Assembly (NCBI RefSeq): GCF_004340685.1
Contig: NZ_SLUN01000050.1
Span: forward strand, 1 to 33,843
DNA from: Hydrogenispora ethanolica
GTDB lineage: Bacteria > Bacillota > UBA4882 > UBA8346
Length of the DNA stretch: 33,843 nt
Direction: 5' to 3'
Shown here piece by piece: positions 7,627-16,489 of the stretch. A program made the position numbers and the translations under genes. Numbering within the stretch: the stretch's first letter is position 1; each line of letters opens with the position of its first letter. The notes below the pieces were generated by a model, which had not been told where the DNA came from, did no database searches, and saw nothing but the letters and a program-made list of their open reading frames with translations.

Positions 7627-8826
7627 ATGAAAAAGCAGGTAAAAAGCAACGTCTATTGGGTCGGAAAAACCGATTGGGAACTCAAAACCTTTCATGGGAT
7701 GGAGTACTCCACCCATCGCGGTTCCACCTATAACTCCTATTTGCTGTTGGAAGACAAAGTCGCATTGATCGATACGGTCTGGAGCCCTTACGCCAAGGAA
7801 TTTGTCACCAATCTGGCTGCGGAGATTGATTTAAACCGGATCGATCTGATCATCGCCAACCATGCCGAACCCGATCATAGCGGCGCGCTGCCGGAACTGC
7901 TGCGCAGAATTCCGGATGTTCCCATTTATTGTACGGCGAACGGGGTAAAGTCCTTGAAAGGCCATTACCATCAGGACTGGAATTTTCATCCCGTCAAAAC
8001 CGGCGATACGGTCCGTCTCGGCCAAAAGGAATTGATCTTCGTCGAAGCGCCGATGCTCCACTGGCCGGACAGCATGTTCTGTTATTTGACCGGAGAGAAC
8101 ATCCTCTTTAGCAACGATGCCTTTGGACAGCATTACGCGACCGAATTATTATTTAACGACCGGGTGGATCAAGCGGAACTATGGGCGGAAAGCATCAAGT
8201 ATTACGCCAATATCCTGACGCCGTTCAACCCGCTGGTAACCAAGAAAATTAAAGAATTTGTCGGCCTGCAATTGCCGTTGGACATGATCTGTACCAGCCA
8301 CGGCGTGGTTTGGCGGGATAACCCGCTGCAAATCGTCCAGAAGTACCAGGAATGGGCGGCGGACTATCAGGAAAACCAAATCACCATCATTTACGACACC
8401 ATGTGGGATGGCACCCGGATTGTGGCGGAATGCATTGCCCGAGGAATTGAAAGGGCCGATCCCGCGGTGACGATCAAAATCCATAACTCGGCCAAATTCG
8501 ATAAAAACGACATCATCACCGATGTCTTTCGCTCGAAAGCGATTCTCGTCGGTTCGCCGACGATTAACCGGGGCATTATGCATTCGGTGGCCGGATTGTT
8601 GGAAGAAATCCGCGGTTTGGGGTTTAAAAAGAAAAAAGCCGCCGCTTTCGGCTGTCAAGGCTGGAGCGGCGAAGCGGTCGCCATGATCAATGACGGGCTA
8701 ACCAAAGCGGGTTTTGAATTAATGGATGAGGGATTGAAAGTATTCTGGAATCCCGACGCGGCGGCCCGGGAGCAAGCGGTGGCATACGGCGGCGGATTGG
8801 TTGGAAAGCTTAAAAATTTGGAATAA
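7627..8826 (+). CDS. Flavodiiron protein (FprA-type A flavoprotein)
   Basis: Cytosolic protein of 399 residues that reduces O2 to water and/or NO to N2O at a diiron site, using FMN electrons. The metallo-beta-lactamase-like domain covers about 1-250. All diiron ligands are visible with canonical spacing: NHAEPDH gives His79, Glu81, Asp83 and His84, then His145 (MLHWPD), Asp164 (SNDAFG) and His225 (TSHGVVW). The flavodoxin domain follows from about 252, with the phosphate loop IYDTMWDGT. The length is that of class A enzymes with no C-terminal rubredoxin or reductase fusion, so an outside electron donor is needed. It is followed by two hemerythrin-type genes, which together point to defence against O2 and NO. 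AGGAGA lies about 7 bases upstream of the start. Confidence 0.93.
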   Translation: MKKQVKSNVYWVGKTDWELKTFHGMEYSTHRGSTYNSYLLLEDKVALIDTVWSPYAKEFVTNLAAEIDLNRIDLIIANHAEPDHSGALPELLRRIPDVPIYCTANGVKSLKGHYHQDWNFHPVKTGDTVRLGQKELIFVEAPMLHWPDSMFCYLTGENILFSNDAFGQHYATELLFNDRVDQAELWAESIKYYANILTPFNPLVTKKIKEFVGLQLPLDMICTSHGVVWRDNPLQIVQKYQEWAADYQENQITIIYDTMWDGTRIVAECIARGIERADPAVTIKIHNSAKFDKNDIITDVFRSKAILVGSPTINRGIMHSVAGLLEEIRGLGFKKKKAAAFGCQGWSGEAVAMINDGLTKAGFELMDEGLKVFWNPDAAAREQAVAYGGGLVGKLKNLE

Positions 8827-8853
8827 ACCTCATAAGAAAGAGGAGCAATGGTT

Positions 8854-9540
8854 ATGACGCGATTTAATCTAAATCAAAAAATCGGAGATATCGTTGCCCA
8901 AGAACCTCGGGCAATGGATATATTCAAAAAATACCGCATCGATTTCTGTTGTGGCGGAAACCGGCCGTTGGCTGAAGCCATTCATGAACAACAATTGGAT
9001 CCCGACGAAATCTTGAACCGATTGGAGGCGATTGGGTCGGATCAGAAAAGCGAATCGCGCGATTTTAGGGAAATGAGCAATTCGGAGTTGGTTGATTATA
9101 TCGTAAGGACCCATCATCATTTTCTCAATCAAATCCTCCCGGAACTAAGCGAACTCACAACGAAGATTCTTCGGGTCCACTGCCGCAACCACGGGGATAC
9201 CCTGTTTAAAGTTCATTCATTGTTCCACCGTTTAAAAACCGATTTGGAGCAACATCTGATTAAAGAAGAAGAAATTCTTTTTCCCTTAATGAAAGGAATC
9301 GAAAAAAATTCTGAAATTTCAAGCTTGGTGTACCGTTATATTGCTGAAACCGAGGAAGAACACGAATTAGCCGGGAAGATATTGAAAGAACTTCGGCAAA
9401 TTACCGCTGATTATCGGCCGCCAGCAGATGCATGCGCGACCTACCGCTTGACTTTTCAAAAATTGGAAGAGCTTGAAACGGATTTATTTCAACACATTCA
9501 TTTGGAAAACAATATCTTACTAAAACGTCCGGTAGCATAA
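8854..9540 (+). CDS. RIC-type di-iron iron-sulfur cluster repair protein (ScdA/YtfE-like)
   Basis: Protein of 228 residues. The N-terminal ScdA domain holds DFCCGGNRPL (30-39), the signature of the short domain preceding the hemerythrin-like part in YtfE/ScdA proteins. After that, a four-helix bundle carries the di-iron ligands in HHHFLNQILPEL, HLIKEEEILFP, an ETEEEHE segment and HIHLENNILLKR. The family helps restore or protect Fe-S clusters after nitrosative or oxidative damage. Two ATGs are possible; 8854 is preferred over 8848 because GAGGAG at 8840-8845 is then 8 bases away instead of 2. It is 27 bases after the flavodiiron gene, so probably co-transcribed. Confidence 0.9.
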   Translation: MTRFNLNQKIGDIVAQEPRAMDIFKKYRIDFCCGGNRPLAEAIHEQQLDPDEILNRLEAIGSDQKSESRDFREMSNSELVDYIVRTHHHFLNQILPELSELTTKILRVHCRNHGDTLFKVHSLFHRLKTDLEQHLIKEEEILFPLMKGIEKNSEISSLVYRYIAETEEEHELAGKILKELRQITADYRPPADACATYRLTFQKLEELETDLFQHIHLENNILLKRPVA

Positions 9541-9591
9541 TATGGGGCTATACCTAATAAAAATCCGATGATTAAAGGAGAGAAAAAGGAT

Positions 9592-10329
9592 ATGAATGTT
9601 CATGAATTAGCAAAAACCTTACAAGAAATTAATGAAGGAACCATACCGGCTTCAAAGGCAAAAGAGATTTTGGCCAGTGTTAATCCTTTGGACTTATCCC
9701 TTGCCGAACAAAAGTTAATTGAAGAAGGGACCAAACCGGATGAACTTCGAAAATTATGTGATGTTCATCTAGAATTGATCCAAATGGAAGCCGAGGAATT
9801 AAAGAAAAAATTAACTCCTGGGCATCCACTTCATACACTTTTTGGAGAGCACGATATTATTTTAGGTTTTCTCGATAAATTAGAAGAAGTTTCAAAAAGA
9901 GTAACAGAAAAGGCGCATATCACGGAAGACGATCCTGATGTAAAACTTCTTCGCGATGTAGCAAAATCGTTGGTGGAAGCAGAAAAACATCATGCAAGAG
10001 AAGAAGATGCCTTGTTTCCAGCCTTAGAGAACCAAGGGATTACTGGACCAACTCGGATTATGCGGATGGAGCATGATGAATTACGAGCTAAAAAGAAAGA
10101 ACTATACGCTTTAGTACACGAAACTAAACCATTGACGAATCCAGAATCCAAAGCCCAACTACTGGACTTGGCCTCTTTTATAACCCGGGTACTCAAAGAA
10201 CACATTATTAAGGAAAACTCTATTTTGTATCCTTCAGCTTTTCAAGAATTAAAACGCCAGGAAATTTGGGAAATGATCAAACAAAAAAGTGACCAGATTG
10301 GGTATTGTTCATTTACTCCTAAGCACTAA
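9592..10329 (+). CDS. DUF438/hemerythrin-domain protein
   Basis: Protein of 245 residues. The N-terminal third is a DUF438-type helical domain (ELAKTLQEINEGTIPASKAK and onward). From about residue 77 it is hemerythrin-like: HPLHTLFGEHDIILGFLD, AEKHHAREEDALFP, MRMEHDEL and LKEHIIKENSILYP supply the His and Glu ligands of a di-iron or haem site. Full DUF438 proteins often add a C-terminal PAS domain, which is missing here. The start at 9592 is chosen because AAAGGAGAG lies about 9 bases upstream; an ATG at 9568 overlaps that site. The gene is much richer in A and T than its neighbours, which suggests separate acquisition. A role in O2 or NO sensing or storage is inferred from family and context. 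Confidence 0.85.
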   Translation: MNVHELAKTLQEINEGTIPASKAKEILASVNPLDLSLAEQKLIEEGTKPDELRKLCDVHLELIQMEAEELKKKLTPGHPLHTLFGEHDIILGFLDKLEEVSKRVTEKAHITEDDPDVKLLRDVAKSLVEAEKHHAREEDALFPALENQGITGPTRIMRMEHDELRAKKKELYALVHETKPLTNPESKAQLLDLASFITRVLKEHIIKENSILYPSAFQELKRQEIWEMIKQKSDQIGYCSFTPKH

Positions 10330-10698
10330 TAGGGCTAAGTATAGGAGAACGCTCTCCTTAGATAGTTAAAATTTATTTTTCCATTGGAAGTTTCGTTGTA
10401 AATAAACAAAAAGCCTGTTTTTGAGTAGATATTTAGATTTATAAAGCACCAAAGTTTTCGATGAATAGAGTTTTTCATATGAAGAATGGAATGCAAAGCC
10501 GCTTTGATTTCACATTTATTTTCCATTATAAACATATAACAATATTAATTAATTTGCAATCAAACATTTTCTAGCTTATAACAAATTGAGTTTTAAAACA
10601 TGGTAGGATCAAAGTAATAAAAGGTTTTCGCCAACCGGTGAGGCCTCCGTTGTCTCCGGAGACAGAACAAATTATTTATGAAAGGATGGGGTTAAGAT
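10330..10698. promoter_or_regulatory. Intergenic region: weak hairpin and pflB leader palindrome
   Basis: AT-rich to about 10620, with no supported gene. GGAGA (10344-10348) and TCTCC (10353-10357) form a small hairpin after the hemerythrin gene, a weak terminator candidate. TGGTAGGAT at 10601-10609 looks like an extended -10 without a good -35. Immediately before pflB, TGTCTCCGGAGACA at 10651-10664 is a perfect 14-base palindrome preceded by an imperfect CAACCGG/CCGTTG pairing. This is the best operator or leader-hairpin candidate for pfl control. AAAGGATGGGG serves as the ribosome site. Confidence 0.4.
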
Positions 10699-12918
10699 AT
10701 GAGTAACAAGTTTAACGTAGGGAAATGGAGTCATGAGATTAATGTCCGGGATTTTATTCAAACCAATTATACCCCATATGATGGCGACGAGAGTTTTTTG
10801 GCGGAACCGACCAAAACTACCGAAGAATTATGGGCCAAAGTTAAAACCATAATGGACGAAGAGCGGCGTCGAGGCGGAATTATGGATATCGATCCCGATA
10901 CCGTTTCGACGATCACGTCCCATCAGCCGGGATATATTGATAAAGAACTGGAAGCGATTGTCGGGCTTCAGACGGATGTGCCGCTGAAACGGGCGATCAT
11001 GCCCTTTGGCGGAATACGGATGGTTCAAACCTCCTTGAAGACTTATGCCCGGACCATGAATCCGAAGATTGAAAATGTTTTTAAATACCGCAAGACGCAT
11101 AATGACGGCGTCTTTGATGCATACACCGATGAAATGAAAAAAGCCCGTCATACTGGGATTATTACTGGTTTGCCCGACGCATACGGCCGGGGGCGAATCA
11201 TCGGTGACTACCGCCGGGTACCCCTCTATGGTGTTGATTATCTGATTGCCCAGAAAAAAGCGGCCAAGTCCAATTATGTCTTTGACATTATGGACTCTCA
11301 GGTGATTCAGCAACGGGAGGAACTGAGCGAACAGATCCGGGCCTTGGAAGAGGTAAAGCAGATGGCGGCAAGTTACGGTTTCGATATCAGCCAGCCTGCT
11401 CGGGATACCCAAGAGGCCATTCAATGGCTTTACTTCGGATATTTGGCTGCAATTAAGGAACAGAACGGCGCCGCAATGAGTCTGGGCCGGGTCTCCACCT
11501 TTTTAGATATTTACGCTGAACGCGACCTTCAGGAAGGCCGGTACACCGAAGCCCAAATTCAGGAGCTGGTTGACCACTTTGTGATTAAACTACGGATGGT
11601 CCGCTTCCTACGGACACCTTCCTATGATGAACTCTTCTCCGGCGACCCCACTTGGGTAACGGAATCGTTGGGTGGAATTGGAACCGATGGCCGCCATATG
11701 GTAACCCGGATGACTTACCGGTTTTTACACACCCTGACCAACTTGGGACCGGCGCCGGAACCCAATATGACGGTCCTTTGGTCACCGCGCCTGCCGGAAC
11801 ATTTTAAACAGTATTGCGCGAAAATGTCGGTGGCGACCTCCTCAATTCAATACGAGAATGACGACTTAATGCGGGAGAAGTTCGGCGACGACTATGGCAT
11901 CGCCTGTTGCGTATCGGCGATGCGGATTGGGAAACAGATGCAGTTCTTCGGGGCTCGGGCCAACCTAGCCAAAGCCTTGCTCTATGCCATCAATGGCGGC
12001 AAGGATGAAATTTACAACGAGCAAGTCGGACCGGCTTTAGCGCCGCTCACCAGCGAATATCTCGATTATCAAGAAGTATCGGAGCATTTTGACCAGATGA
12101 TGGAGTGGTTAGCCAAACTTTATATCAATACTTTAAATATCATTCATTACATGCACGATAAGTACTGCTATGAACGGATTCAGATGGCCCTGCATGACGA
12201 GGAGATTCTACGCACCTCCGCCTGCGGGATCGCCGGATTATCGGTAGCAGTGGACTCCCTCTCCGCCATCAAATATGCCCGGGTCAAAGCAATCCGTAAC
12301 GAGCAGGGTTTAGTCACCGATTATGAGATTGAAGGGGATTATCCGAAGTTCGGTAATAACGACCCGGCCGTTGACGAGATTGCGGTGGAATTGGTGAAAA
12401 ATTTCATGAATAAATTAAGCAAGCATAAGACCTATCGGCATAGCAAACCGACCCTCTCTATCCTGACCATTACTTCCAATGTGGTTTATGGCAAAAAGAC
12501 CGGTAGCACACCGGATGGGCGGAAAAAGGGCGAACCGTTTGCCCCAGGCGCCAATCCAATGCATAAACGGGATACCAAAGGATGTCTGGCATCGATGGCC
12601 TCGGTAGCCAAGCTTCCTTATGACTCCAGTGAGGACGGGATCTCCTATACGTTCTCGATTGTCCCGGGCGCTTTAGGCAAGACCGATGCCGAACGATACA
12701 CCAATCTCGATAATTTAATGGACGGTTACTTCAGCGCCGGTGGGCATCATATTAATGTCAATGTCTTAAACCGAGAGGTATTGCTCGATGCGATGGATCA
12801 TCCTGAGAAATATCCGCAATTGACGATCCGGGTTTCCGGTTATGCGGTAAACTTCATTAAGCTCAATCGGGAGCAACAACTGGATGTAATCAACCGGACG
12901 TTCCATGAGCGCTTTTAA
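10699..12918 (+). CDS. pflB: Formate C-acetyltransferase (pyruvate formate-lyase)
   Basis: Glycyl-radical enzyme of 739 residues that converts pyruvate and CoA to acetyl-CoA and formate in anaerobic fermentation. The adjacent active-site cysteines are Cys403-Cys404 in [10 protein letters not shown], as required for true pyruvate formate-lyase. The radical-bearing glycine is Gly714 in RVSGYAV, 25 residues from the C-terminus. Length matches the family (about 740-760). The activating enzyme follows 71 bases downstream after a hairpin. The protein is O2-sensitive when activated, which fits its location next to O2 and NO defence genes. Start follows AAAGGATGGGG. Confidence 0.97.
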   Translation: MSNKFNVGKWSHEINVRDFIQTNYTPYDGDESFLAEPTKTTEELWAKVKTIMDEERRRGGIMDIDPDTVSTITSHQPGYIDKELEAIVGLQTDVPLKRAIMPFGGIRMVQTSLKTYARTMNPKIENVFKYRKTHNDGVFDAYTDEMKKARHTGIITGLPDAYGRGRIIGDYRRVPLYGVDYLIAQKKAAKSNYVFDIMDSQVIQQREELSEQIRALEEVKQMAASYGFDISQPARDTQEAIQWLYFGYLAAIKEQNGAAMSLGRVSTFLDIYAERDLQEGRYTEAQIQELVDHFVIKLRMVRFLRTPSYDELFSGDPTWVTESLGGIGTDGRHMVTRMTYRFLHTLTNLGPAPEPNMTVLWSPRLPEHFKQYCAKMSVATSSIQYENDDLMREKFGDDYGIACCVSAMRIGKQMQFFGARANLAKALLYAINGGKDEIYNEQVGPALAPLTSEYLDYQEVSEHFDQMMEWLAKLYINTLNIIHYMHDKYCYERIQMALHDEEILRTSACGIAGLSVAVDSLSAIKYARVKAIRNEQGLVTDYEIEGDYPKFGNNDPAVDEIAVELVKNFMNKLSKHKTYRHSKPTLSILTITSNVVYGKKTGSTPDGRKKGEPFAPGANPMHKRDTKGCLASMASVAKLPYDSSEDGISYTFSIVPGALGKTDAERYTNLDNLMDGYFSAGGHHINVNVLNREVLLDAMDHPEKYPQLTIRVSGYAVNFIKLNREQQLDVINRTFHERF

Positions 12919-12922
12919 AGGC

Positions 12923-12967
12923 GGAGGCAGTTCTGCTAAAGACTGAACTGCCCTCCTTATTCTTTTA
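12923..12967 (+). terminator. Hairpin between pflB and pflA
   Basis: GGAGGCAGTTC at 12923-12933 pairs with GAACTGCCCTCC at 12945-12956 with one bulged C, followed by TTATTCTTTT. It is terminator-like but lies between two genes that act together, so it probably attenuates pflA relative to pflB or stabilises the pflB message. Confidence 0.7.
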
Positions 12968-12989
12968 AAAATAGCAAGGAGGTGTTCTC

Positions 12990-13715
12990 ATGAAAGGTTA
13001 TGTACACTCCGTTGAAACCGGTGGTACCGTGGACGGCCCCGGACTGCGCTATGTGGTATTCTTACAAGGTTGCCCTTTGCGTTGTAAATTCTGTCATAAC
13101 CCCGATACTTGGCAATGCAAGGCCGGAATGGGAACATCGTATACCGCCGAAGAGCTCGTACTCGATATTCTTAAATATAAGAATTTCATTAAAAACGGGG
13201 GAGTTACTCTTACCGGGGGCGAACCGCTAATGCAGGCGGAGTTTGCCGCGGAAGTTTTACGACGCTGTACGGCCCAAGGTTTGCATACTGCCATCGATAC
13301 CGGCGGAGCCATCCCCCTGGAACGGGCCCGCCCGGCGATTGATGCGGCGCAGCTGATCTTGCTGGATATCAAACACATTGATGATGCCAAATGCCGGGCG
13401 CTCACCGGACAAGGCAACGAAAATGCCCTGCGATTGCTGGACTATTGCCAGCAGACCGGGAAGGAAGTTTGGATACGCCACGTGGTAGTTCCGGGGCTTA
13501 CCGATGATTTGCAGGATTTGGAGCGGCTGGCGGGCTGGATTGCTCAATATTCCGTGGTGAAACGGGTTGAAATTCTCCCTTTTCATAAGCTGGGGGAATA
13601 TAAATGGGAACAACTTGGATTAAATTATGAGTTAAAAAACACCCCCGAGCCAACGGTAGAATCGATTCAGCGGATTCGGGAGCTTTTTACGAAATACAAT
13701 TTGAATGTTCAATGA
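12990..13715 (+). CDS. pflA: Pyruvate formate-lyase activating enzyme (radical SAM)
   Basis: Cytosolic radical-SAM protein of 241 residues that places the glycyl radical on PflB. The [4Fe-4S] motif is C-x3-C-x2-C in GCPLRCKFCHNPDTW (Cys28, Cys32, Cys35). The GGEP SAM-binding motif appears as TLTGGEPLM (about 74-82). It opens with the family pattern VHSVETGGTVDGPGLR. Length matches PflA (about 245), and there is no extra ferredoxin insert as found in other glycyl-radical activases. AAGGAGGTG lies 6-7 bases before the ATG. Confidence 0.96.
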   Translation: MKGYVHSVETGGTVDGPGLRYVVFLQGCPLRCKFCHNPDTWQCKAGMGTSYTAEELVLDILKYKNFIKNGGVTLTGGEPLMQAEFAAEVLRRCTAQGLHTAIDTGGAIPLERARPAIDAAQLILLDIKHIDDAKCRALTGQGNENALRLLDYCQQTGKEVWIRHVVVPGLTDDLQDLERLAGWIAQYSVVKRVEILPFHKLGEYKWEQLGLNYELKNTPEPTVESIQRIRELFTKYNLNVQ

Positions 13716-13738
13716 GATAGGTTTCAATGTAGGAATAA

Positions 13739-13858
13739 GTTGTAAATGCATAACATATCAAAGCAGTTCCTGGACGGAAAATCGATGTCAAAGATGCGGA
13801 TTGGATTGCGGCTCTATTACGACATGGATTACTTCGCGGTCGTTATATTCCGGTTTGA
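13739..13858 (+). mobile_element. IS110-family transposase fragment, decayed
   Basis: The frame reads VVNA, a TAA stop, then HIKAVPGRKIDVKDADWIA and LLRHGLLRGRYIPV before a TGA at 13856-13858. This is the IS110 DEDD-transposase segment VVNAQHIKAVPGRKTDVKDA...LLRHGLL...FIPP, with the CAA glutamine codon changed to TAA. Only about 40 of some 400 residues remain, and no flanking inverted repeats are seen (IS110 elements usually lack them). It abuts the asrC-like frame, replacing that gene's natural start. Confidence 0.82.
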
Positions 13859-13897
13859 GAAGCTATAGTTCCCGGCGGGGCCTTAGAGGTCAAGTAT

Positions 13898-14776
13898 TTG
13901 GATGTCATCAAAGAAATCGCTGAAAAATACGGTGACGGCACCATTCACATTACCATCCGGCAGGGATTCGAGATTCCGGGCATTCCTTTTGAAAAAATGG
14001 ATGAAGTGAATCAGGTATTGGCTTCACTGATTCGAGGCTTAGAAACCGATCGGGGAGTCCCCATTGAGCATCCGGAGCTGGGGTATCCAGCCGCCGGCAC
14101 CCGTAATGTTTCTGCTTGCATCGGGAACAGAGTCTGCCCCTTTGCCAACTATAACACCACTGAGCTGGCGCGAAAGATCGAAAGTGCTGTTTTTCCCAAT
14201 GAATATCATGTAAAAATCGCGGTGACCGGTTGTCCGAATGATTGCATCAAGGCCCATCTTCAGGATTTTGGAGTGATTGGGATTTGCGAACCCCAATATG
14301 AACCGGCGCGTTGCATCTCCTGCGAAGCCTGTGTAAAGAATTGTCGGCAACGGGTGACCGGCGCATTGACCCTCCATCATGGCAAGGTGAAACGAGATGA
14401 GCGCCGTTGCCTGGGTTGCGGGGAGTGTGTGTTACAGTGTCCGATGAGCGCATGGACCCGGAACCCTCGTAAATTTTACCGTTTGGTGATTATGGGCCGG
14501 ACCGGCAAAAAAAATCCGCGTCTGGCGCAGACTTTTCTAGAATGGGCTGATGAAACAGTAATTATCAAGGTGATCCAAAACACTTATGATTATATCGACC
14601 ATTTTATCGATAAATCCCTACCCAAGGAACATGTGGGTTATATCATCGACCGCACCGGTTATCAGGTCTTCAAGGAGTGGGTGTTACGCTCCGTCGAACT
14701 GGGGCCCGAGATGAAAGTGGCCGAAAATCTAAATTTCAGCGGGTTCCAATACGAGAAAGACGCCTTTCTGAAATAA
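13898..14776 (+). CDS. asrC: Anaerobic sulfite reductase subunit C-like, 5'-truncated
   Basis: Sirohaem/[4Fe-4S] reductase subunit. The paired motif C-x5-C (CIGNRVC, Cys74-Cys80) and C-x3-C (GCPNDC, Cys112-Cys116) binds the sirohaem-cluster centre. A following 2[4Fe-4S] ferredoxin insert has CISCEACVKNC (139-149) and CLGCGECVLQC (171-181). YGDGTIHITIRQGFEIPGIP is the family substrate-end motif. The coding frame continues upstream as VPGGALEVKYL to a TGA at 13856-13858, which belongs to the IS110 fragment, so the native first 20-30 residues are lost. TTG at 13898, preceded by AGAGG, is the only plausible start left. Its partners asrA and asrB are absent here. It may be a pseudogene or a shortened protein still made. 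Confidence 0.75.
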   Translation: MDVIKEIAEKYGDGTIHITIRQGFEIPGIPFEKMDEVNQVLASLIRGLETDRGVPIEHPELGYPAAGTRNVSACIGNRVCPFANYNTTELARKIESAVFPNEYHVKIAVTGCPNDCIKAHLQDFGVIGICEPQYEPARCISCEACVKNCRQRVTGALTLHHGKVKRDERRCLGCGECVLQCPMSAWTRNPRKFYRLVIMGRTGKKNPRLAQTFLEWADETVIIKVIQNTYDYIDHFIDKSLPKEHVGYIIDRTGYQVFKEWVLRSVELGPEMKVAENLNFSGFQYEKDAFLK

Positions 14777-14792
14777 GCGAAGGTCTGAAATA

Positions 14793-14827
14793 TTTTAAAA
14801 ACTGTGATTGGTTCACAGTTTTTAAAA
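14793..14827. terminator. Bidirectional terminator between convergent genes
   Basis: TTTTAAAAACTGTGA (14793-14807) and TCACAGTTTTTAAAA (14813-14827) form a perfect 15-bp stem with loop TTGGT. A-runs and T-runs on both sides make it usable from either strand, between the asrC-like gene and the minus-strand response regulator. Confidence 0.85.
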
Positions 14828-14840
14828 CAGGCTATTCTTG

Positions 14841-14876
14841 AGGCTTAACCATCAATTCAAAGGTTAAGGCCTTTTT
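14841..14876 (+). terminator. Second terminator hairpin after asrC-like gene
   Basis: AGGCTTAACC (14841-14850) pairs with GGTTAAGGCC (14862-14871) with one bulged C, followed by TTTTT at 14872-14876. It ends two bases before the stop codon of the opposing regulator gene. Confidence 0.65.
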
Positions 14877-14878
14877 GA

Positions 14879-16438
14879 TCAGTCTTTCCTGCCAAAGAGC
14901 TTCCCATATTCCGAGGGAGTCATGCCGACGGCGTTTTTAAATACTTGCCCAAAATAACTGGGATTGAAATATCCCACCCGATTACCCACGGTATAAACAT
15001 TATGTCCTGGCTCGCGCAGCAATTCCTTGGCCTTTTCAATCCGGATCGCGACCAGGTAATCATTGAAATTCTCCCCGGTCTGCTGTTTAAAGAGTTGGCA
15101 AAGGTAGCTTTTATTCATATGAAAGCGCTCGGCCACCGAGTTCAGGGAAATGTCGGCGGCGTAGTTTTGCTTGATATAATCGATAATCCGGCGGATCAGC
15201 GGGCTGCAGGATTCTTTTCGGACTGTGGCGAGCGCTTCGATCTCCAAGAGGATCGTCCGGAAGATCTGCAATAGCCCGTGATAATGATGGGTTGTCTCAA
15301 GATTCTTGAAGTAGGTAAACTTCTTTTTATTGACTTCCTCCGAATCAAGCTTCAATTCATTCAATTTATGAATCAAGTAATAACAGACTTCCGAAAAGAA
15401 TTTTTTCAAGGTATAAGGGTCAATATATTTGCCGGCCGCGAGCGCCCCTTCCGGGATCGCCGCCACTTGCGCATAGAGAGCGTTAAAATCCAGTTTTTCA
15501 ATGGCCGGGTTCAGTTTTTTCTGATCAAACTCAACTAAGGAAACACAGTTTGGCAGATCAGCGCTCTTTAGCACTTTGTTGTATTCCCCATAAAAACAGA
15601 ACCGGCTCAGTTCCAAAAGTCGCTGGAAGTTCGGATGGATATTTTGGAAACCGGCAAAGGGTTCGCCGGCGATCACCCATAGGTTTAAACCATAGTCCTG
15701 TTGCAGCTGGGCGATGATTTTCCGGCCGAAATGGTCCGGGGAATTGGAAACCGATTGGAGAATCAGGACGTAACTTTGTTCATCATATAAAAAAGGACAG
15801 GCGGCCAAAGCAGATCCAAAGACCGCTTTTAAATCGGTTTCGATCCCGCAATACTCCATCGTGTCAATGTTCCGGTCAAAGAGGAGATAGAAGAGGAGCA
15901 GGTTCGATTCATCGAAATCAAGCGCATGGCGTTTTAGGTTTTCCTGAATGGTGGCCGGATCCAGGTGACCGTTGGAGACCAGGTTCTTCAGGAAAATATG
16001 GCGCAGATGCTCAAACCGGACTTCGGAAGGTACAGTTTCCTGCCCGGACCGGCCTTCCGAAGCGGCAATTTTTTGCCTGGCCTTTTCCAGGAGATTTAAT
16101 AATTCCTTATACTCCATCTTCGGTTTTAAGAGATAATCCAACGCGCCCAGCGTCAAGGTTTCCCGGACGTAATCAAAATCATTGTAGCTGCTTAAAATGA
16201 TCACCTGAATGGCTGGGAATCTTGCTTTGATGATCCGGGTCAGTTCAATGCCGTCCATGACCGGCATCCGGATATCGGTGACCACGATATCCGGATGATT
16301 CTCTTCGATCAACCGCAAAGCCTCGCTGCCGTTCGACGCTTCCCCGATAATTCGGAACCCGTATTCCGACCAGTCGGTCATATGAATAAAGCCTTGACGA
16401 AGCAGCTTTTCATCATCTACGATAATAATTTTACACAT
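14879..16438 (-). CDS. YesN-type response regulator with AraC DNA-binding domain
   Basis: Cytosolic transcription regulator of 519 residues. The receiver domain covers about 1-120, with acidic VDDE (7-10) and the phospho-acceptor Asp55 in VVTDIRMPVMDG. The middle, about 150-400, is a poorly conserved linker common in YesN proteins. The last 100 residues are an AraC double helix-turn-helix: ISLNSVAERFHMNKSYLCQL, then VGYFNPSYFGQVFKNAVGMT. The frame opens upstream at a TTG at 16468; the ATG at 16438 is preferred because receivers begin with a short M-x-K-I-I-I-V-D-D strand. It lies downstream of its cognate kinase with a 51-base gap. The likely target is the divergent sugar transporter operon. 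Confidence 0.9.
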   Translation of the reverse strand: MCKIIIVDDEKLLRQGFIHMTDWSEYGFRIIGEASNGSEALRLIEENHPDIVVTDIRMPVMDGIELTRIIKARFPAIQVIILSSYNDFDYVRETLTLGALDYLLKPKMEYKELLNLLEKARQKIAASEGRSGQETVPSEVRFEHLRHIFLKNLVSNGHLDPATIQENLKRHALDFDESNLLLFYLLFDRNIDTMEYCGIETDLKAVFGSALAACPFLYDEQSYVLILQSVSNSPDHFGRKIIAQLQQDYGLNLWVIAGEPFAGFQNIHPNFQRLLELSRFCFYGEYNKVLKSADLPNCVSLVEFDQKKLNPAIEKLDFNALYAQVAAIPEGALAAGKYIDPYTLKKFFSEVCYYLIHKLNELKLDSEEVNKKKFTYFKNLETTHHYHGLLQIFRTILLEIEALATVRKESCSPLIRRIIDYIKQNYAADISLNSVAERFHMNKSYLCQLFKQQTGENFNDYLVAIRIEKAKELLREPGHNVYTVGNRVGYFNPSYFGQVFKNAVGMTPSEYGKLFGRKD

Positions 16439-16489
16439 GCCGCCCAATCCTCGCTGAAATATTTCCAATTTCTTAATGTAAATCCAGAA

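Noticed and set aside
10335-10535. 66-codon minus-strand frame in AT-rich DNA
   Set aside because: Low-complexity composition, no ribosome site, no recognisable family; random open frames are expected here.
13705-13923. 72-codon frame overlapping the pflA end and the IS110 fragment
   Set aside because: The IS110 protein pattern and the asrC pattern are both in another frame, so this is a shadow.
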